Shown here piece after piece: positions 1-5,732 of a stretch of 11,040 bases of DNA; position 1 is the stretch's first letter; every line of letters begins with the position of its first letter. The notes under the pieces are model-generated. The model made no database searches and was not told where the DNA came from. It saw nothing but the letters and a program-made list of their open reading frames with translations. The stretch comes from a candidate division FCPU426 bacterium (GTDB lineage Bacteria > Oederibacteriota > PGYV01 > Palsa-1178). The stretch lies in the NCBI GenBank assembly GCA_003167475.1, contig PMTB01000093.1, forward strand, positions 33,399 to 44,438, given 5' to 3'. The position numbers were made by a program, and so were the translations under genes.

Positions 1-2
1 CA

Positions 3-389
3 AAAAAACTTGATCTTAAAGCAATGGGGTTTAAATTGGAGGACTCAAAGAAAAGCAGCAATGGGGTGAAAGAACTGTGGGTGCCGGCAAATATAGCCGG
101 AGCTCCAATTAAGAGCATAGCCATAGAAAGGGACTCTGACGGCCGGCTGCTCAAGATGGAAATGCGCGACAAAAATAACAGCGTCATGACCAGGCTTGAG
201 TACAGCCATTATGGCGATCTGGATGGAAAGAAAGTTCCGTTTTATATCAAAACTTATGCGGGAAACGAAAAAGACAGTTATGAGGAAATGATCAAACTGT
301 CGGCGGCACAAGAAAACGCAAAGTTACCAGATATTATCCAAAATTTTAAAATACCCGACGGGGTAGAGATTAAAAAGGTGCAATTTTGA
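3..389 (+). CDS. LolA-like outer-membrane lipoprotein-sorting family protein (3' part only)
   Basis: The reading frame is open to the left edge of the window, so this is the C-terminal part of a longer protein; the ATG at 24 is probably an internal Met. The visible 128 residues read as alternating beta-strands. They include a GRLLKMEMRDKNN segment, an LEYSHYGDLDGKKVPF segment and a closing FKIPDGVEIKKVQF. This pattern (residue on a strand, 'D.dGk.vP', then a final 'F.iP.gvei') is typical of the LolA/LolA-like fold, which in family members carries or senses lipoproteins or lipids in the periplasm. The start, signal peptide and any lipid-attachment Cys lie outside the window. The next gene begins on the last base of the stop codon, so the two are almost certainly co-transcribed and translationally coupled. 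Family assignment is by overall pattern, not by a diagnostic motif. Confidence 0.65.
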   Translation, partial: KKLDLKAMGFKLEDSKKSSNGVKELWVPANIAGAPIKSIAIERDSDGRLLKMEMRDKNNSVMTRLEYSHYGDLDGKKVPFYIKTYAGNEKDSYEEMIKLSAAQENAKLPDIIQNFKIPDGVEIKKVQF

Positions 390-823
390 TGAACAGGATA
401 ATTGTTATTTTATTTTTTATATTGTTTGGTTCACAGTTTGTAAATTCTTATTGGGACAGCGAATGGGATACGGAACAGATAAAAGACGGATATTCAAAGG
501 AACTGTTGGACAAGGGTTTTCTTGAGGAGACTTCTGTTCTCAAAATAATCGGTCTTGGCCTGATCCGGTTATATCAGTTGAATCTTTCGGGTAAAACCGG
601 AACGGAGTGCAATTTTTATCCGAGTTGTTCACGTTATGGTTTTACGGCTATCGCAAAATTCGGCCTGATAAAAGGCTCAATAATGGCGACAGACAGGACT
701 TTAAGATGCCATGCAAATAGTTATACGGTGGGATATAAAATGGATTTTGCGAGGGGCCTTCTGGACGATCCCGTGGAAGATAACGACACCTTAAACTTCG
801 TATTTGACTGGCTCAATTTTTAA
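389..823 (+). CDS. yidD: YidD-family protein (membrane protein insertion efficiency factor) with N-terminal export/anchor segment
   Basis: The core at residues 72-107 carries the YidD signature: Cys74, then FYPSCSRYG (Cys80), a small helix AIAKFG, and a DRTLRC motif ending at Cys107. YidD proteins are small amphipathic inner-membrane-associated proteins that help YidC/Sec insert membrane proteins. Classical members are about 70-90 residues and lie in the rpmH-rnpA-yidD-yidC cluster. This one is 144 residues, lies elsewhere, and begins with a basic-plus-hydrophobic segment (residues 3-19) that looks like a signal peptide or membrane anchor, followed by an acidic linker. The ATG at 389 is chosen over the TTG at 386 because an AGGTG-type Shine-Dalgarno (376-380) is well spaced from it. 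The start overlaps the upstream stop as TGATG, and the next gene follows after 21 bases. Family membership is secure. A function outside the cytoplasm would be inference. Confidence 0.85.
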   Translation: MNRIIVILFFILFGSQFVNSYWDSEWDTEQIKDGYSKELLDKGFLEETSVLKIIGLGLIRLYQLNLSGKTGTECNFYPSCSRYGFTAIAKFGLIKGSIMATDRTLRCHANSYTVGYKMDFARGLLDDPVEDNDTLNFVFDWLNF

Positions 824-844
824 GACTATAAACCCGGAGGTTAT

Positions 845-1696
845 ATGAAAAGAATTATTGTTTCGTTGATTTTCATCCTTACAACGGCCGCGGTATTTGG
901 CGAAGACCTTAAGTTGATTAAATTTGCGGATTCACTTTATAATAACGGCGACTATTACAGGGCGATTTCCGAATATAAAAGGTACATTTTTTATAACGAC
1001 ACGGGTGAGTTTGCAAAAAACGCCTCCTATAAAATAGGGATGTCTTATATGATGGCCGGAAAATTTGACGAAGCGGCCGACGCGTTTGACAAGGTTTCGC
1101 TGGACAACAATGGCGAACTAAAGTTTTTATCCCTGCTTTCCGAATCGGTTTCGGTTGCAATGAAAAAGGATTACACGTATTCTTCCGCAGTAGCGTCAAA
1201 AGTATTAAATGACCCGGAGGGTTCCAAATATATGGACAAAGCGCGGTATGTCACCGGCTTTAATTTAATCAACCAGGGTGAGTATTCAAAGGCTATGGTT
1301 GAATTCGGTGATATAAAGGACCCGGAATTGGCTAAATCATCAGCTTCTGTCAACGCTTTGTTAAATAAAAGCGGTGAAATACCTACCCGTTCGCCGGTAA
1401 TTTCAGGGCTGTTATCCATCATAATACCTGGTTCCGGCCATGTTTATTGCGGCAGGTGGACCGATGGAATTGTTTCGTTTGTGGTAAATTCATTTTTTAT
1501 TTACAATGTTTATGGAGCGTTTAAACGAAATGACACTATACAAAAATATTCGTTCGGAATACCGGGTGGAGTGATTTATTTGTCGTCTATTTATGGCGGC
1601 GTGGTTTCGGCCAATAAGTTCAACGACGAGGAAGTGGTGAAATTTAAAAAATCCGCCGAAGAATACAAGGTGGAAATAATCAAAACTGAATTTTAA
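845..1696 (+). CDS. Secreted TPR protein with C-terminal multi-pass membrane domain
   Basis: Residues 1-19 form a signal peptide (two basic residues, hydrophobic core, Ala/Gly before Glu20). Residues 21 to about 175 are helical and contain TPR-like pairs such as ADSLYNNGDYYRAISEYKRY and KIGMSYMMAGKFDEAADAF, which usually bind partner proteins. From residue 183 the protein becomes hydrophobic, with about three membrane segments. A PGSGHVYCGRWTDG motif at 195-208 resembles the Pro-Gly-x-Gly-x-x-Tyr-x-Gly-x-x-x-Asp-Gly turn of small TM2/DUF5683-type membrane domains. The C-terminus is charged. GGAGG at 836-840 fits the ATG. It follows the YidD-family gene by 21 bases, so TPR scaffold, YidD and LolA-like proteins are probably made together. 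I cannot name a function beyond a likely envelope-assembly or scaffold role. Confidence 0.75.
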   Translation: MKRIIVSLIFILTTAAVFGEDLKLIKFADSLYNNGDYYRAISEYKRYIFYNDTGEFAKNASYKIGMSYMMAGKFDEAADAFDKVSLDNNGELKFLSLLSESVSVAMKKDYTYSSAVASKVLNDPEGSKYMDKARYVTGFNLINQGEYSKAMVEFGDIKDPELAKSSASVNALLNKSGEIPTRSPVISGLLSIIIPGSGHVYCGRWTDGIVSFVVNSFFIYNVYGAFKRNDTIQKYSFGIPGGVIYLSSIYGGVVSANKFNDEEVVKFKKSAEEYKVEIIKTEF

Positions 1697-1718
1697 TCCT
1701 GTAAAGGGGGGCAATTTT

Positions 1719-2783
1719 ATGGCCAAGCTGATCGTGACCGGCGGATGCGGATTTCTGGGATTTCATTTGTGCCTGAAGCTGCAGAAGAAGTACTCGAAGA
1801 TCCTTGTGATAGACATTGACGAATTCAGGAAAAACGAGTACCCGAAGAACGTTGAGTATATAAAACAGGATGTCAGGGACCTGGAAGGGCTGAAAAAGGT
1901 ATTCAAGGGTTACGACGCGGTGGTACACGCGGCCGCGGCGCTCCCGCTGTGGAAAGAGAAGGATATTTACACGACCAATATCGACGGCATGCGCAATGTG
2001 CTTGAGGCGGCCAAATTCAACAAGATAAAAAGGGTGGTCCATGTGAGCTCCACGGCTGTTTACGGAGTGCCCGACCACCATCCCCTTTATGAGACCGACC
2101 AGCTTATCGGCGTAGGCCCTTACGGCATCACCAAGATAAAAGCCGAAGGCATTTGTGAAGAGTACAGGAAAAAAGGCATGATCATCGGCGTGGTAAGGCC
2201 GAAAACATTTATAGGCACCGAGCGGCTCGGCGTGTTCCAGATACTTTACGACTGGGTGGAAGCCGGCGCTTTGATACCGACAATAGGCGACGGCAAGAAT
2301 CGTTACCAGCTGCTTGAGGTCGGTGACCTGGTGGACGCCATATACCTGCTCCTGAAGAAACCGGCCAAAGTAGCCAACGACACATACAACATAGGCGCAA
2401 AGAACACAAGGCCGATAGAGGAGTACCTGAAGGAATTTTTCACAAGCGTTGGCTCAAAATCCAGCGTGATGAAAACCCCGGCGGGATTGCTCATATTTTT
2501 CCTGGAAATATTCTGGATGCTGCGTATATCCCCGCTGTATAAATGGGTATACGGAACCGCCCACAAGGATTCATTTGTTTCCATAGAAAAAGCGGAGAAG
2601 AAACTTGGCTGGAAGCCGCAATTCACAGAAGCGCAGGCGTTAAAGCACGCCTATGACTGGTATAAAAAGCATGAGACAGAAGTAAAGGGCCTAAGCTCGG
2701 GCATCACCCACAGGGTGGCGTGGAAGCAGGGTATTCTTGCTCCGTTTAAGGCGATTGCTGTGTGGATGAACCCGAACAAGTAG
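1719..2783 (+). CDS. NAD(P)-dependent epimerase/dehydratase, extended SDR family
   Basis: This is a full-length (354 aa) extended short-chain dehydrogenase/reductase. The N-terminal Rossmann fold shows TGGCGFLG at residues 7-14. Asp32 at the end of strand 2 suggests NAD rather than NADP. DVRD lies at 51-54, and HAAAALP near 70 is the cofactor-side loop. The active site has SSTAVYG (110-116) and the catalytic pair Tyr135/Lys139 in YGITK. The C-terminus ends with the family's usual 'lGW.P....eAl..aydWY' element (residues 298-318) plus a tail of about 35 residues. A hydrophobic stretch near 251-268 (LLIFFLEIFWML) may associate with membrane, as in SDRs acting on lipid or steroid-like substrates, but it could be a buried helix. 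Family members act on nucleotide sugars, sterols or related substrates; I cannot pick one. A purine-rich GGGGGG Shine-Dalgarno precedes ATG 1719. The 22-base gap suggests it could be read with the upstream genes. Its base composition is visibly GC-richer than genes 1-3. Confidence 0.88.
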   Translation: MAKLIVTGGCGFLGFHLCLKLQKKYSKILVIDIDEFRKNEYPKNVEYIKQDVRDLEGLKKVFKGYDAVVHAAAALPLWKEKDIYTTNIDGMRNVLEAAKFNKIKRVVHVSSTAVYGVPDHHPLYETDQLIGVGPYGITKIKAEGICEEYRKKGMIIGVVRPKTFIGTERLGVFQILYDWVEAGALIPTIGDGKNRYQLLEVGDLVDAIYLLLKKPAKVANDTYNIGAKNTRPIEEYLKEFFTSVGSKSSVMKTPAGLLIFFLEIFWMLRISPLYKWVYGTAHKDSFVSIEKAEKKLGWKPQFTEAQALKHAYDWYKKHETEVKGLSSGITHRVAWKQGILAPFKAIAVWMNPNK

Positions 2784-2803
2784 GTTCGGCAGCGGTTAAG
2801 TTG

Positions 2804-2936
2804 TTAAGCCAAAAGACAAGAGCCAAAAGTAAAGTTTTTAAGGCGAAAGTTGAACGGTTGTTTTGAATTTTCCAACTTGTTTTTACCTTGCATTTATTTG
2901 GTTTACTTAACTTTTGTCTCTTGGCTTTTGGCTTAA
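2804..2936. repeat. Inverted pair of heptad arrays, unit RAGNCAA
   Basis: The left arm (2806-2833, + strand) is four contiguous 7-mers: AAGCCAA, AAGACAA, GAGCCAA, AAGTAAA. The right arm (2907-2934, read on the - strand) is AAGCCAA, AAGCCAA, GAGACAA, AAGTTAA. The 27-base arms 2804-2830 and 2910-2936 match as an inverted repeat at 25 of 27 positions. The loop is 79 bases and contains a smaller AAAGTTG/CAACTT pair. Two further units (AAGACAA, GAGACTG on the - strand) lie at 2961-2974. The element fills most of the spacer between the SDR and cupin genes. It has no coding potential that I credit. It could act as a large hairpin at the SDR mRNA end. Confidence 0.8.
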
Positions 2937-2999
2937 ATACTTAAGGAAGACTTTAGGCTCCAGTCTCTTGTCTTTTAAACTCATCGACAGGTGAACAAT

Positions 3000-3350
3000 A
3001 TGAAAATAATAAAAGCACCAACCAAGATAAAGGCCCTCGGCAACCCGCCGAAAACCATCGAAGAATTCATCGGCCGCGTCAACACAAAGACAACGACTAT
3101 CAGCATAGCGCGCATGAAAAGCCCAAAAGGCTGGTCTGAGCCGTTCCAAAAGCCGGAGTTCGAGGAATATTCGATCGTCCTAAAAGGCGAGCTCAACGCC
3201 AAAATAGGCTCTAAAATCCATATCCTAAAACCGGGTCAGTCCCTGATAGCCCCGGCCAATACCCGCGTCCAATACAGCACGCCGAAAGGCGCGGAGTATA
3301 TTTCGGTATGCGTTCCGGCTTTTTCGCCGGATAAGGCGCATAGGGAATAG
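3000..3350 (+). CDS. Small single-domain cupin protein
   Basis: This 116-residue protein is one beta-barrel of the cupin (RmlC-like) fold. Strand and turn pattern are clear: IARMKSPKGWSEPFQKPEFEEYSIVLKGEL at residues 36-65, then KIHILKPGQSLIAPANTRVQYSTP at 72-95, then AEYISVCVPAFSPDKAHRE. Cupins range from metal enzymes to sugar binders and regulators. The usual motif-1 histidines (HxH) are absent. Where they should be there are Glu47, Gln50 and Glu53/55/56, so metal binding, if any, is unusual. A close-knit group of small cupins shares the 'GWSEP.Q.PEF.EY..VL.GEL' and 'VC.PAFSPD..HR' wording (from memory). ATG 3000 is preferred over GTG 2991 because the AGGTGA Shine-Dalgarno at 2989-2994 overlaps the GTG. 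It stands alone between two repeat-filled spacers, so its partner pathway is unknown. Confidence 0.8.
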   Translation: MKIIKAPTKIKALGNPPKTIEEFIGRVNTKTTTISIARMKSPKGWSEPFQKPEFEEYSIVLKGELNAKIGSKIHILKPGQSLIAPANTRVQYSTPKGAEYISVCVPAFSPDKAHRE

Positions 3351-3390
3351 TACAATTAAAAATTCAAAATTGAGAATTTAAAATTAAGGT

Positions 3391-3403
3391 GTCGCTTTGC
3401 GAC
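3391..3403. repeat. Small hairpin GTCGC-TTT-GCGAC
   Basis: A perfect 5-bp stem with a TTT loop lies just inside the left AATTNAR array. It is not followed by a T-run, so it is not an obvious terminator. Confidence 0.5.
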
Positions 3404-3423
3404 TTATTATAATATTGCAAGGG

Positions 3424-3486
3424 CCATCCTTCGACAGGCTCAGGATGTTTATTTATCATAAATAGATTATGAGCTTGTCGAATGAG
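3424..3486. repeat. Nested palindrome with CCTTCGACAGGCTCAGGATG-type arms
   Basis: The left arm (3429-3448) reads CCTTCGACAGGCTCAGGATG. The right arm (3464-3486), on the opposite strand, reads as a variant with CATTCGACAAGCTCATAATC. The centre holds a perfect TATTTAT-C-ATAAATA palindrome (3449-3463). The whole can fold as one long hairpin. From memory, the CTTCGACAGGCTCAGG word is common as an interspersed intergenic repeat in various bacterial genomes, so this is probably a repeat copy inserted inside the heptad-flanked spacer. Confidence 0.7.
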
Positions 3487-3581
3487 AGCCCGCAGCAATA
3501 GACCATAATTTTGAATTTTGAATTCTTAATTTTTAATTAAGCAAGTGCTGTATTTTAAATAACCGTAGAGGAGTACCAACC

Positions 3582-3980
3582 ATGGCAAAAAAGTTGATTG
3601 AACCGCAGGTTAAATACACGGCTGTTTGCGTTAATTGCGGGGTGTTTATACCGGAAAATAAAGGAATGGTAAGGGACAACAGGCATTATTGCGAGAACTG
3701 CGCCGTACTTACTCCGGTCGTGAAAACCTCCATATTGCCGCCGACAGGATTGCTTAAAATGCTTTGCTACCTGTCTTCGCTTATGCCTATCGCCGGTTTT
3801 ATTTTCGGCGCCATATTTTATTCCCAGGCCGGACCGGAACCGAAGAGTTTCGGAAAAAAATGCTTTATAATGATGTTTATAGGCCTTGCGATGATGTTCC
3901 TTTTATTCATAATTATGGCCGTAACCGGCGCGGCACTTGGAAGCGGAGGCGGGCTTAATTTTGGCGAGGGATATTATTAG
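3582..3980 (+). CDS. Zinc-ribbon membrane protein of unknown function
   Basis: The protein has 132 residues. The N-terminal part carries two Cys pairs, CVNC at 16-19 and CENC at 37-40, spaced as in a small zinc ribbon. A linker follows, then two hydrophobic membrane segments at about 57-80 and 94-118, and a Gly-rich tail ending GGGLNFGEGYY. This 'ribbon then TM' layout is common among small, poorly characterised bacterial membrane proteins with a DUF4190-like second half. The ribbon would lie in the cytoplasm if the first TM runs outward. AGAGGAG at 3567-3573 supports ATG 3582. recO starts 15 bases downstream, so it is probably the first gene of the operon running to 5653. No specific function can be given. 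Confidence 0.7.
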   Translation: MAKKLIEPQVKYTAVCVNCGVFIPENKGMVRDNRHYCENCAVLTPVVKTSILPPTGLLKMLCYLSSLMPIAGFIFGAIFYSQAGPEPKSFGKKCFIMMFIGLAMMFLLFIIMAVTGAALGSGGGLNFGEGYY

Positions 3981-3995
3981 ACCATAGGAGTTGCT

Positions 3996-4673
3996 ATGGA
4001 ACTTAAAACAGAGGGAATTGTACTTAAAAGGCACAGGTCCGGCGAAAAAGACGACATTACATTTATCTTCACGCGCAGCCTCGGCAAGGTTATGGTATCT
4101 TCCAAAGGCACGCAAAAAATGTCGAGCAAGTTAAGGCCTGTGCTTGAACTTTTTTCCATAAATAATTACCAGCTATTAAAGTCGAAGAAAGAATCGAAAT
4201 ATTTCACCCTGATAAACGCCGAACCCGTCAATATGTTCCAGAACATGCGCAGTTCGCTTCGTAAAATAGGCTTCAGCTACCTTGTAGTGGAGCTCCTGAA
4301 TAAATTCACCGAGATAGAGGACCCGCATGAGGAACTCTATGACGCGGCAAAGCAGATCATGGATATCGTGGAGTCCAATGCGTATTCAAATATAGAGAAC
4401 ATAGAAAGTTATTTCAAGCTGATGATATTGAAATACGCCGGCTACGACCTGTCAAAAGACGCGCAATACCTCAAGGACCATCATATAAGCAGGGAGATAA
4501 AGGAACTTTTCAGGATGATACAGTCTTCCCCGGACGCGTCAATACTCGATGTGGAATACGACGTCATCAGGGAGATCAATATGGCCATAGACGCGTATGT
4601 CATTTACATACTGGGCGAAGATGTGTTCAGCACAAAATTCATCAACGGGCTGAAAGATGATAAAGGCAAATAG
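3996..4673 (+). CDS. recO: DNA repair protein RecO
   Basis: RecO helps RecR load RecA onto SSB-coated single-stranded DNA in the RecFOR gap-repair pathway in the cytoplasm. The N-terminus (residues 1 to about 78) is the RecO OB fold, with the characteristic opening 'ELKTEGIVLKRHRSGEKDDITFIFTRSLGKVMVSSKGTQK'. The rest is the helical C-terminal domain (SYLVVELLNKFTEIEDPHEELYDAAKQIMDI; FKLMILKYAGYDL; ISREIKELFRMI). At 225 aa it is slightly short for the family. The protein has no cysteine at all: the four-Cys zinc site many RecO proteins carry between 'GY.l' and the following helix is missing, and that region is short (about residues 151-163). AGGAG at 3986-3990 supports ATG 3996. Its last 17 bases overlap the next gene, indicating translational coupling. 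Confidence 0.92.
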   Translation: MELKTEGIVLKRHRSGEKDDITFIFTRSLGKVMVSSKGTQKMSSKLRPVLELFSINNYQLLKSKKESKYFTLINAEPVNMFQNMRSSLRKIGFSYLVVELLNKFTEIEDPHEELYDAAKQIMDIVESNAYSNIENIESYFKLMILKYAGYDLSKDAQYLKDHHISREIKELFRMIQSSPDASILDVEYDVIREINMAIDAYVIYILGEDVFSTKFINGLKDDKGK

Positions 4674-5127
4674 GGCGGCTATCGCGCTCTGTATGGCTTT
4701 GTTGGCCCTGGGCGCGGTGTCCTGCGCGTCGATGAGGGTGACAAACCACAATGACAGGGAGATCATAGTCAGGTTCGCCAGGAATATGCTGAATAAAAAA
4801 TACGCTTACGGCCAAAACGACCCGTCGTCCGGGTTTGACTGTTCGGGCCTTGTTTTTTACGCTTTTAAAGAGGCGGGAATTAAAATACCCAGGACGGCGG
4901 CGGAACAGTTTAAAAACGCGAGGAAGATAGGCCTGGATGAGGCTAAAGAAGGCGACCTTGTGTTTTTTTCTACCAGCGGCCCGGGCGCGACCCATGTGGG
5001 GATATATATAGGAGACGGCAAGTTCATACACTCGCCGTCAGAAGGCAAGAAGGTGCGTATAGTTGATATGTATAATCCATACTGGAAAGAAAATTACTAC
5101 GGGACGGCGACTTATTTCGCCCCGTAA
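4657..5127 (+). CDS. NlpC/P60 family peptidoglycan endopeptidase, probable lipoprotein
   Basis: NlpC/P60 enzymes are papain-like cysteine peptidases that cut peptide stems of peptidoglycan. The catalytic residues are all visible: Cys62 in FDCSGLV, His113 in THVGIYIG and His125 in FIHSPS. RTAAEQF (79-85) and KEGDLVFF (97-104) are further family landmarks. The 156-residue length is one catalytic domain with no separate targeting domain. The N-terminus is a signal peptide ending in Ala-Val-Ser-Cys23, a slightly atypical but plausible lipobox, so it is probably anchored to a membrane through Cys23. The start lies inside the end of recO (17-base overlap, different frame). The Shine-Dalgarno there is weak, which fits translation coupled to recO. 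A close paralogue follows 16 bases downstream. Confidence 0.88.
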   Translation: MIKANRAAIALCMALLALGAVSCASMRVTNHNDREIIVRFARNMLNKKYAYGQNDPSSGFDCSGLVFYAFKEAGIKIPRTAAEQFKNARKIGLDEAKEGDLVFFSTSGPGATHVGIYIGDGKFIHSPSEGKKVRIVDMYNPYWKENYYGTATYFAP

Positions 5128-5143
5128 AATAAAGAGGGATAAA

Positions 5144-5653
5144 ATGAGATCCTTAAGGTTTATTTTAGCGGTGGTTTTCGCGGCATGTTCGTTTTTTGTA
5201 TTTACCGCCGAGCTTTATACCAGGGAAAGTATGCTGGAACTGACTCCTACCGTGGTTCCCGTTAAACACAAGAAACGCACGAAGAGGGATATTATAATAG
5301 ATACAGCCTATTCACTGATAGGCGTAGATTACTGGCCCGGCGGTCAGGACAGCGAATACGGTTATGACTGTTCTGGTTTTACGCAATACGCGTATGCGCA
5401 GGCAGGAATTGACATACCCAGGCGGGCCATAGAGCAGTATAACGCATCGACAAAGATGGAGGAAGCGGCCCTGAAAAGAGGGGATCTTGTGTTCTTTAAT
5501 ACACGCGGCTATGGGATAAACCATGTTGGCATATACCTTGGAAACGGCAGGTTCATACACTCCCCGGGAATCGGCAAAACTATCACTGAAGAATCCCTCG
5601 ACAGGCCATACTGGCGCATGAGGTTTATGACAGGCGGAAGTTATATCAAATAA
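5144..5653 (+). CDS. NlpC/P60 family peptidoglycan endopeptidase, secreted or membrane-anchored
   Basis: This is the second NlpC/P60 peptidase in tandem, 169 aa. The catalytic set is Cys76 (YDCSGF), His127 (NHVGIYLG) and His139 (FIHSPG). RRAIEQY (93-99) and KRGDLVFF (111-118) match the upstream copy. The N-terminus (residues 1-22) is a Sec signal peptide or uncleaved anchor with possible cleavage after TA. It has Cys15 in the core but no convincing lipobox. A basic, probably flexible linker (41-48, KHKKRTKR) leads into the domain and could touch the anionic wall. A longer frame reaches back to 5063, but ATG 5144 has GAGGG at 5134-5138 and gives the signal peptide, so it is chosen. The two copies are clearly diverged paralogues and may act at different places in the envelope. 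Confidence 0.88.
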   Translation: MRSLRFILAVVFAACSFFVFTAELYTRESMLELTPTVVPVKHKKRTKRDIIIDTAYSLIGVDYWPGGQDSEYGYDCSGFTQYAYAQAGIDIPRRAIEQYNASTKMEEAALKRGDLVFFNTRGYGINHVGIYLGNGRFIHSPGIGKTITEESLDRPYWRMRFMTGGSYIK

Positions 5654-5660
5654 AAAATTG

Positions 5661-5721
5661 ATTGTTCTATGTTCTGTGTTCCGGCTGAACATAGAACACA
5701 GAACATAGAACATAGAACAAA
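5661..5721. repeat. Inverted pair of heptad arrays, unit GAACAYA
   Basis: The right arm (5687-5721, + strand) is five contiguous 7-mers: GAACATA, GAACACA, GAACATA, GAACATA, GAACAAA. The left arm (5661-5681, - strand) is GAACACA, GAACATA, GAACAAT. A perfect 19-base inverted repeat results (5663-5681 against 5694-5712), and other one-heptad shifts also pair well. The last unit overlaps the first base of the AAGGAG Shine-Dalgarno of the next gene. A hairpin here could end transcription of the peptidase operon or affect translation of the next gene. No T-run follows, so it is not called a terminator. Confidence 0.85.
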
Positions 5722-5732
5722 AGGAGCCCCCC

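Larger units (their letters stand above)
3354..3538. repeat. Inverted pair of heptad arrays, unit AATTNAR, around a palindromic core
   Basis: The left arm (3354-3388) is five contiguous 7-mers on the + strand: AATTAAA, AATTCAA, AATTGAG, AATTTAA, AATTAAG. All fit AATTNAR. The right arm (3511-3538), read on the - strand, is AATTAAA, AATTAAG, AATTCAA, AATTCAA, followed by a partial unit. Between the arms lie 122 bases with their own palindromes, annotated separately. Nothing in the spacer looks coding. The array ends about 28 bases before the Shine-Dalgarno of the next gene. Confidence 0.85.

Noticed and set aside
386..388. TTG start for the YidD-family gene
   Set aside because: It only adds one residue before an ATG that has the better Shine-Dalgarno spacing and the typical TGATG coupling.
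2907..3149. Long minus-strand open frames such as 2907-3149 and 5312-5809
   Set aside because: They run antisense across real genes and palindromic repeats, have low-complexity or improbable protein composition, and no Shine-Dalgarno or family motif.
3315..3330. CCGGC...GCCGG hairpin near the cupin stop as a terminator
   Set aside because: It is inside the coding sequence, the T-run is in the loop rather than after the stem, and the following bases are purine-rich.
3408..3413. Perfect TATAAT as a -10 box in the AATTNAR spacer
   Set aside because: No acceptable -35 at 16-18 bases (only a 3-of-6 match), and it lies about 170 bases before the next gene inside AT-rich repeat sequence, where such hexamers are expected.
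3354..3538. CRISPR-like array from the regular repeats
   Set aside because: Units are 7 bp, contiguous with no spacers, and the arms are inverted; no cas gene is near.
5063..5143. Upstream extension of the second NlpC/P60 protein
   Set aside because: It lies inside the first peptidase gene in another frame, lacks a good ribosome site, and would bury the signal peptide; ATG 5144 has GAGGG and a proper signal sequence.
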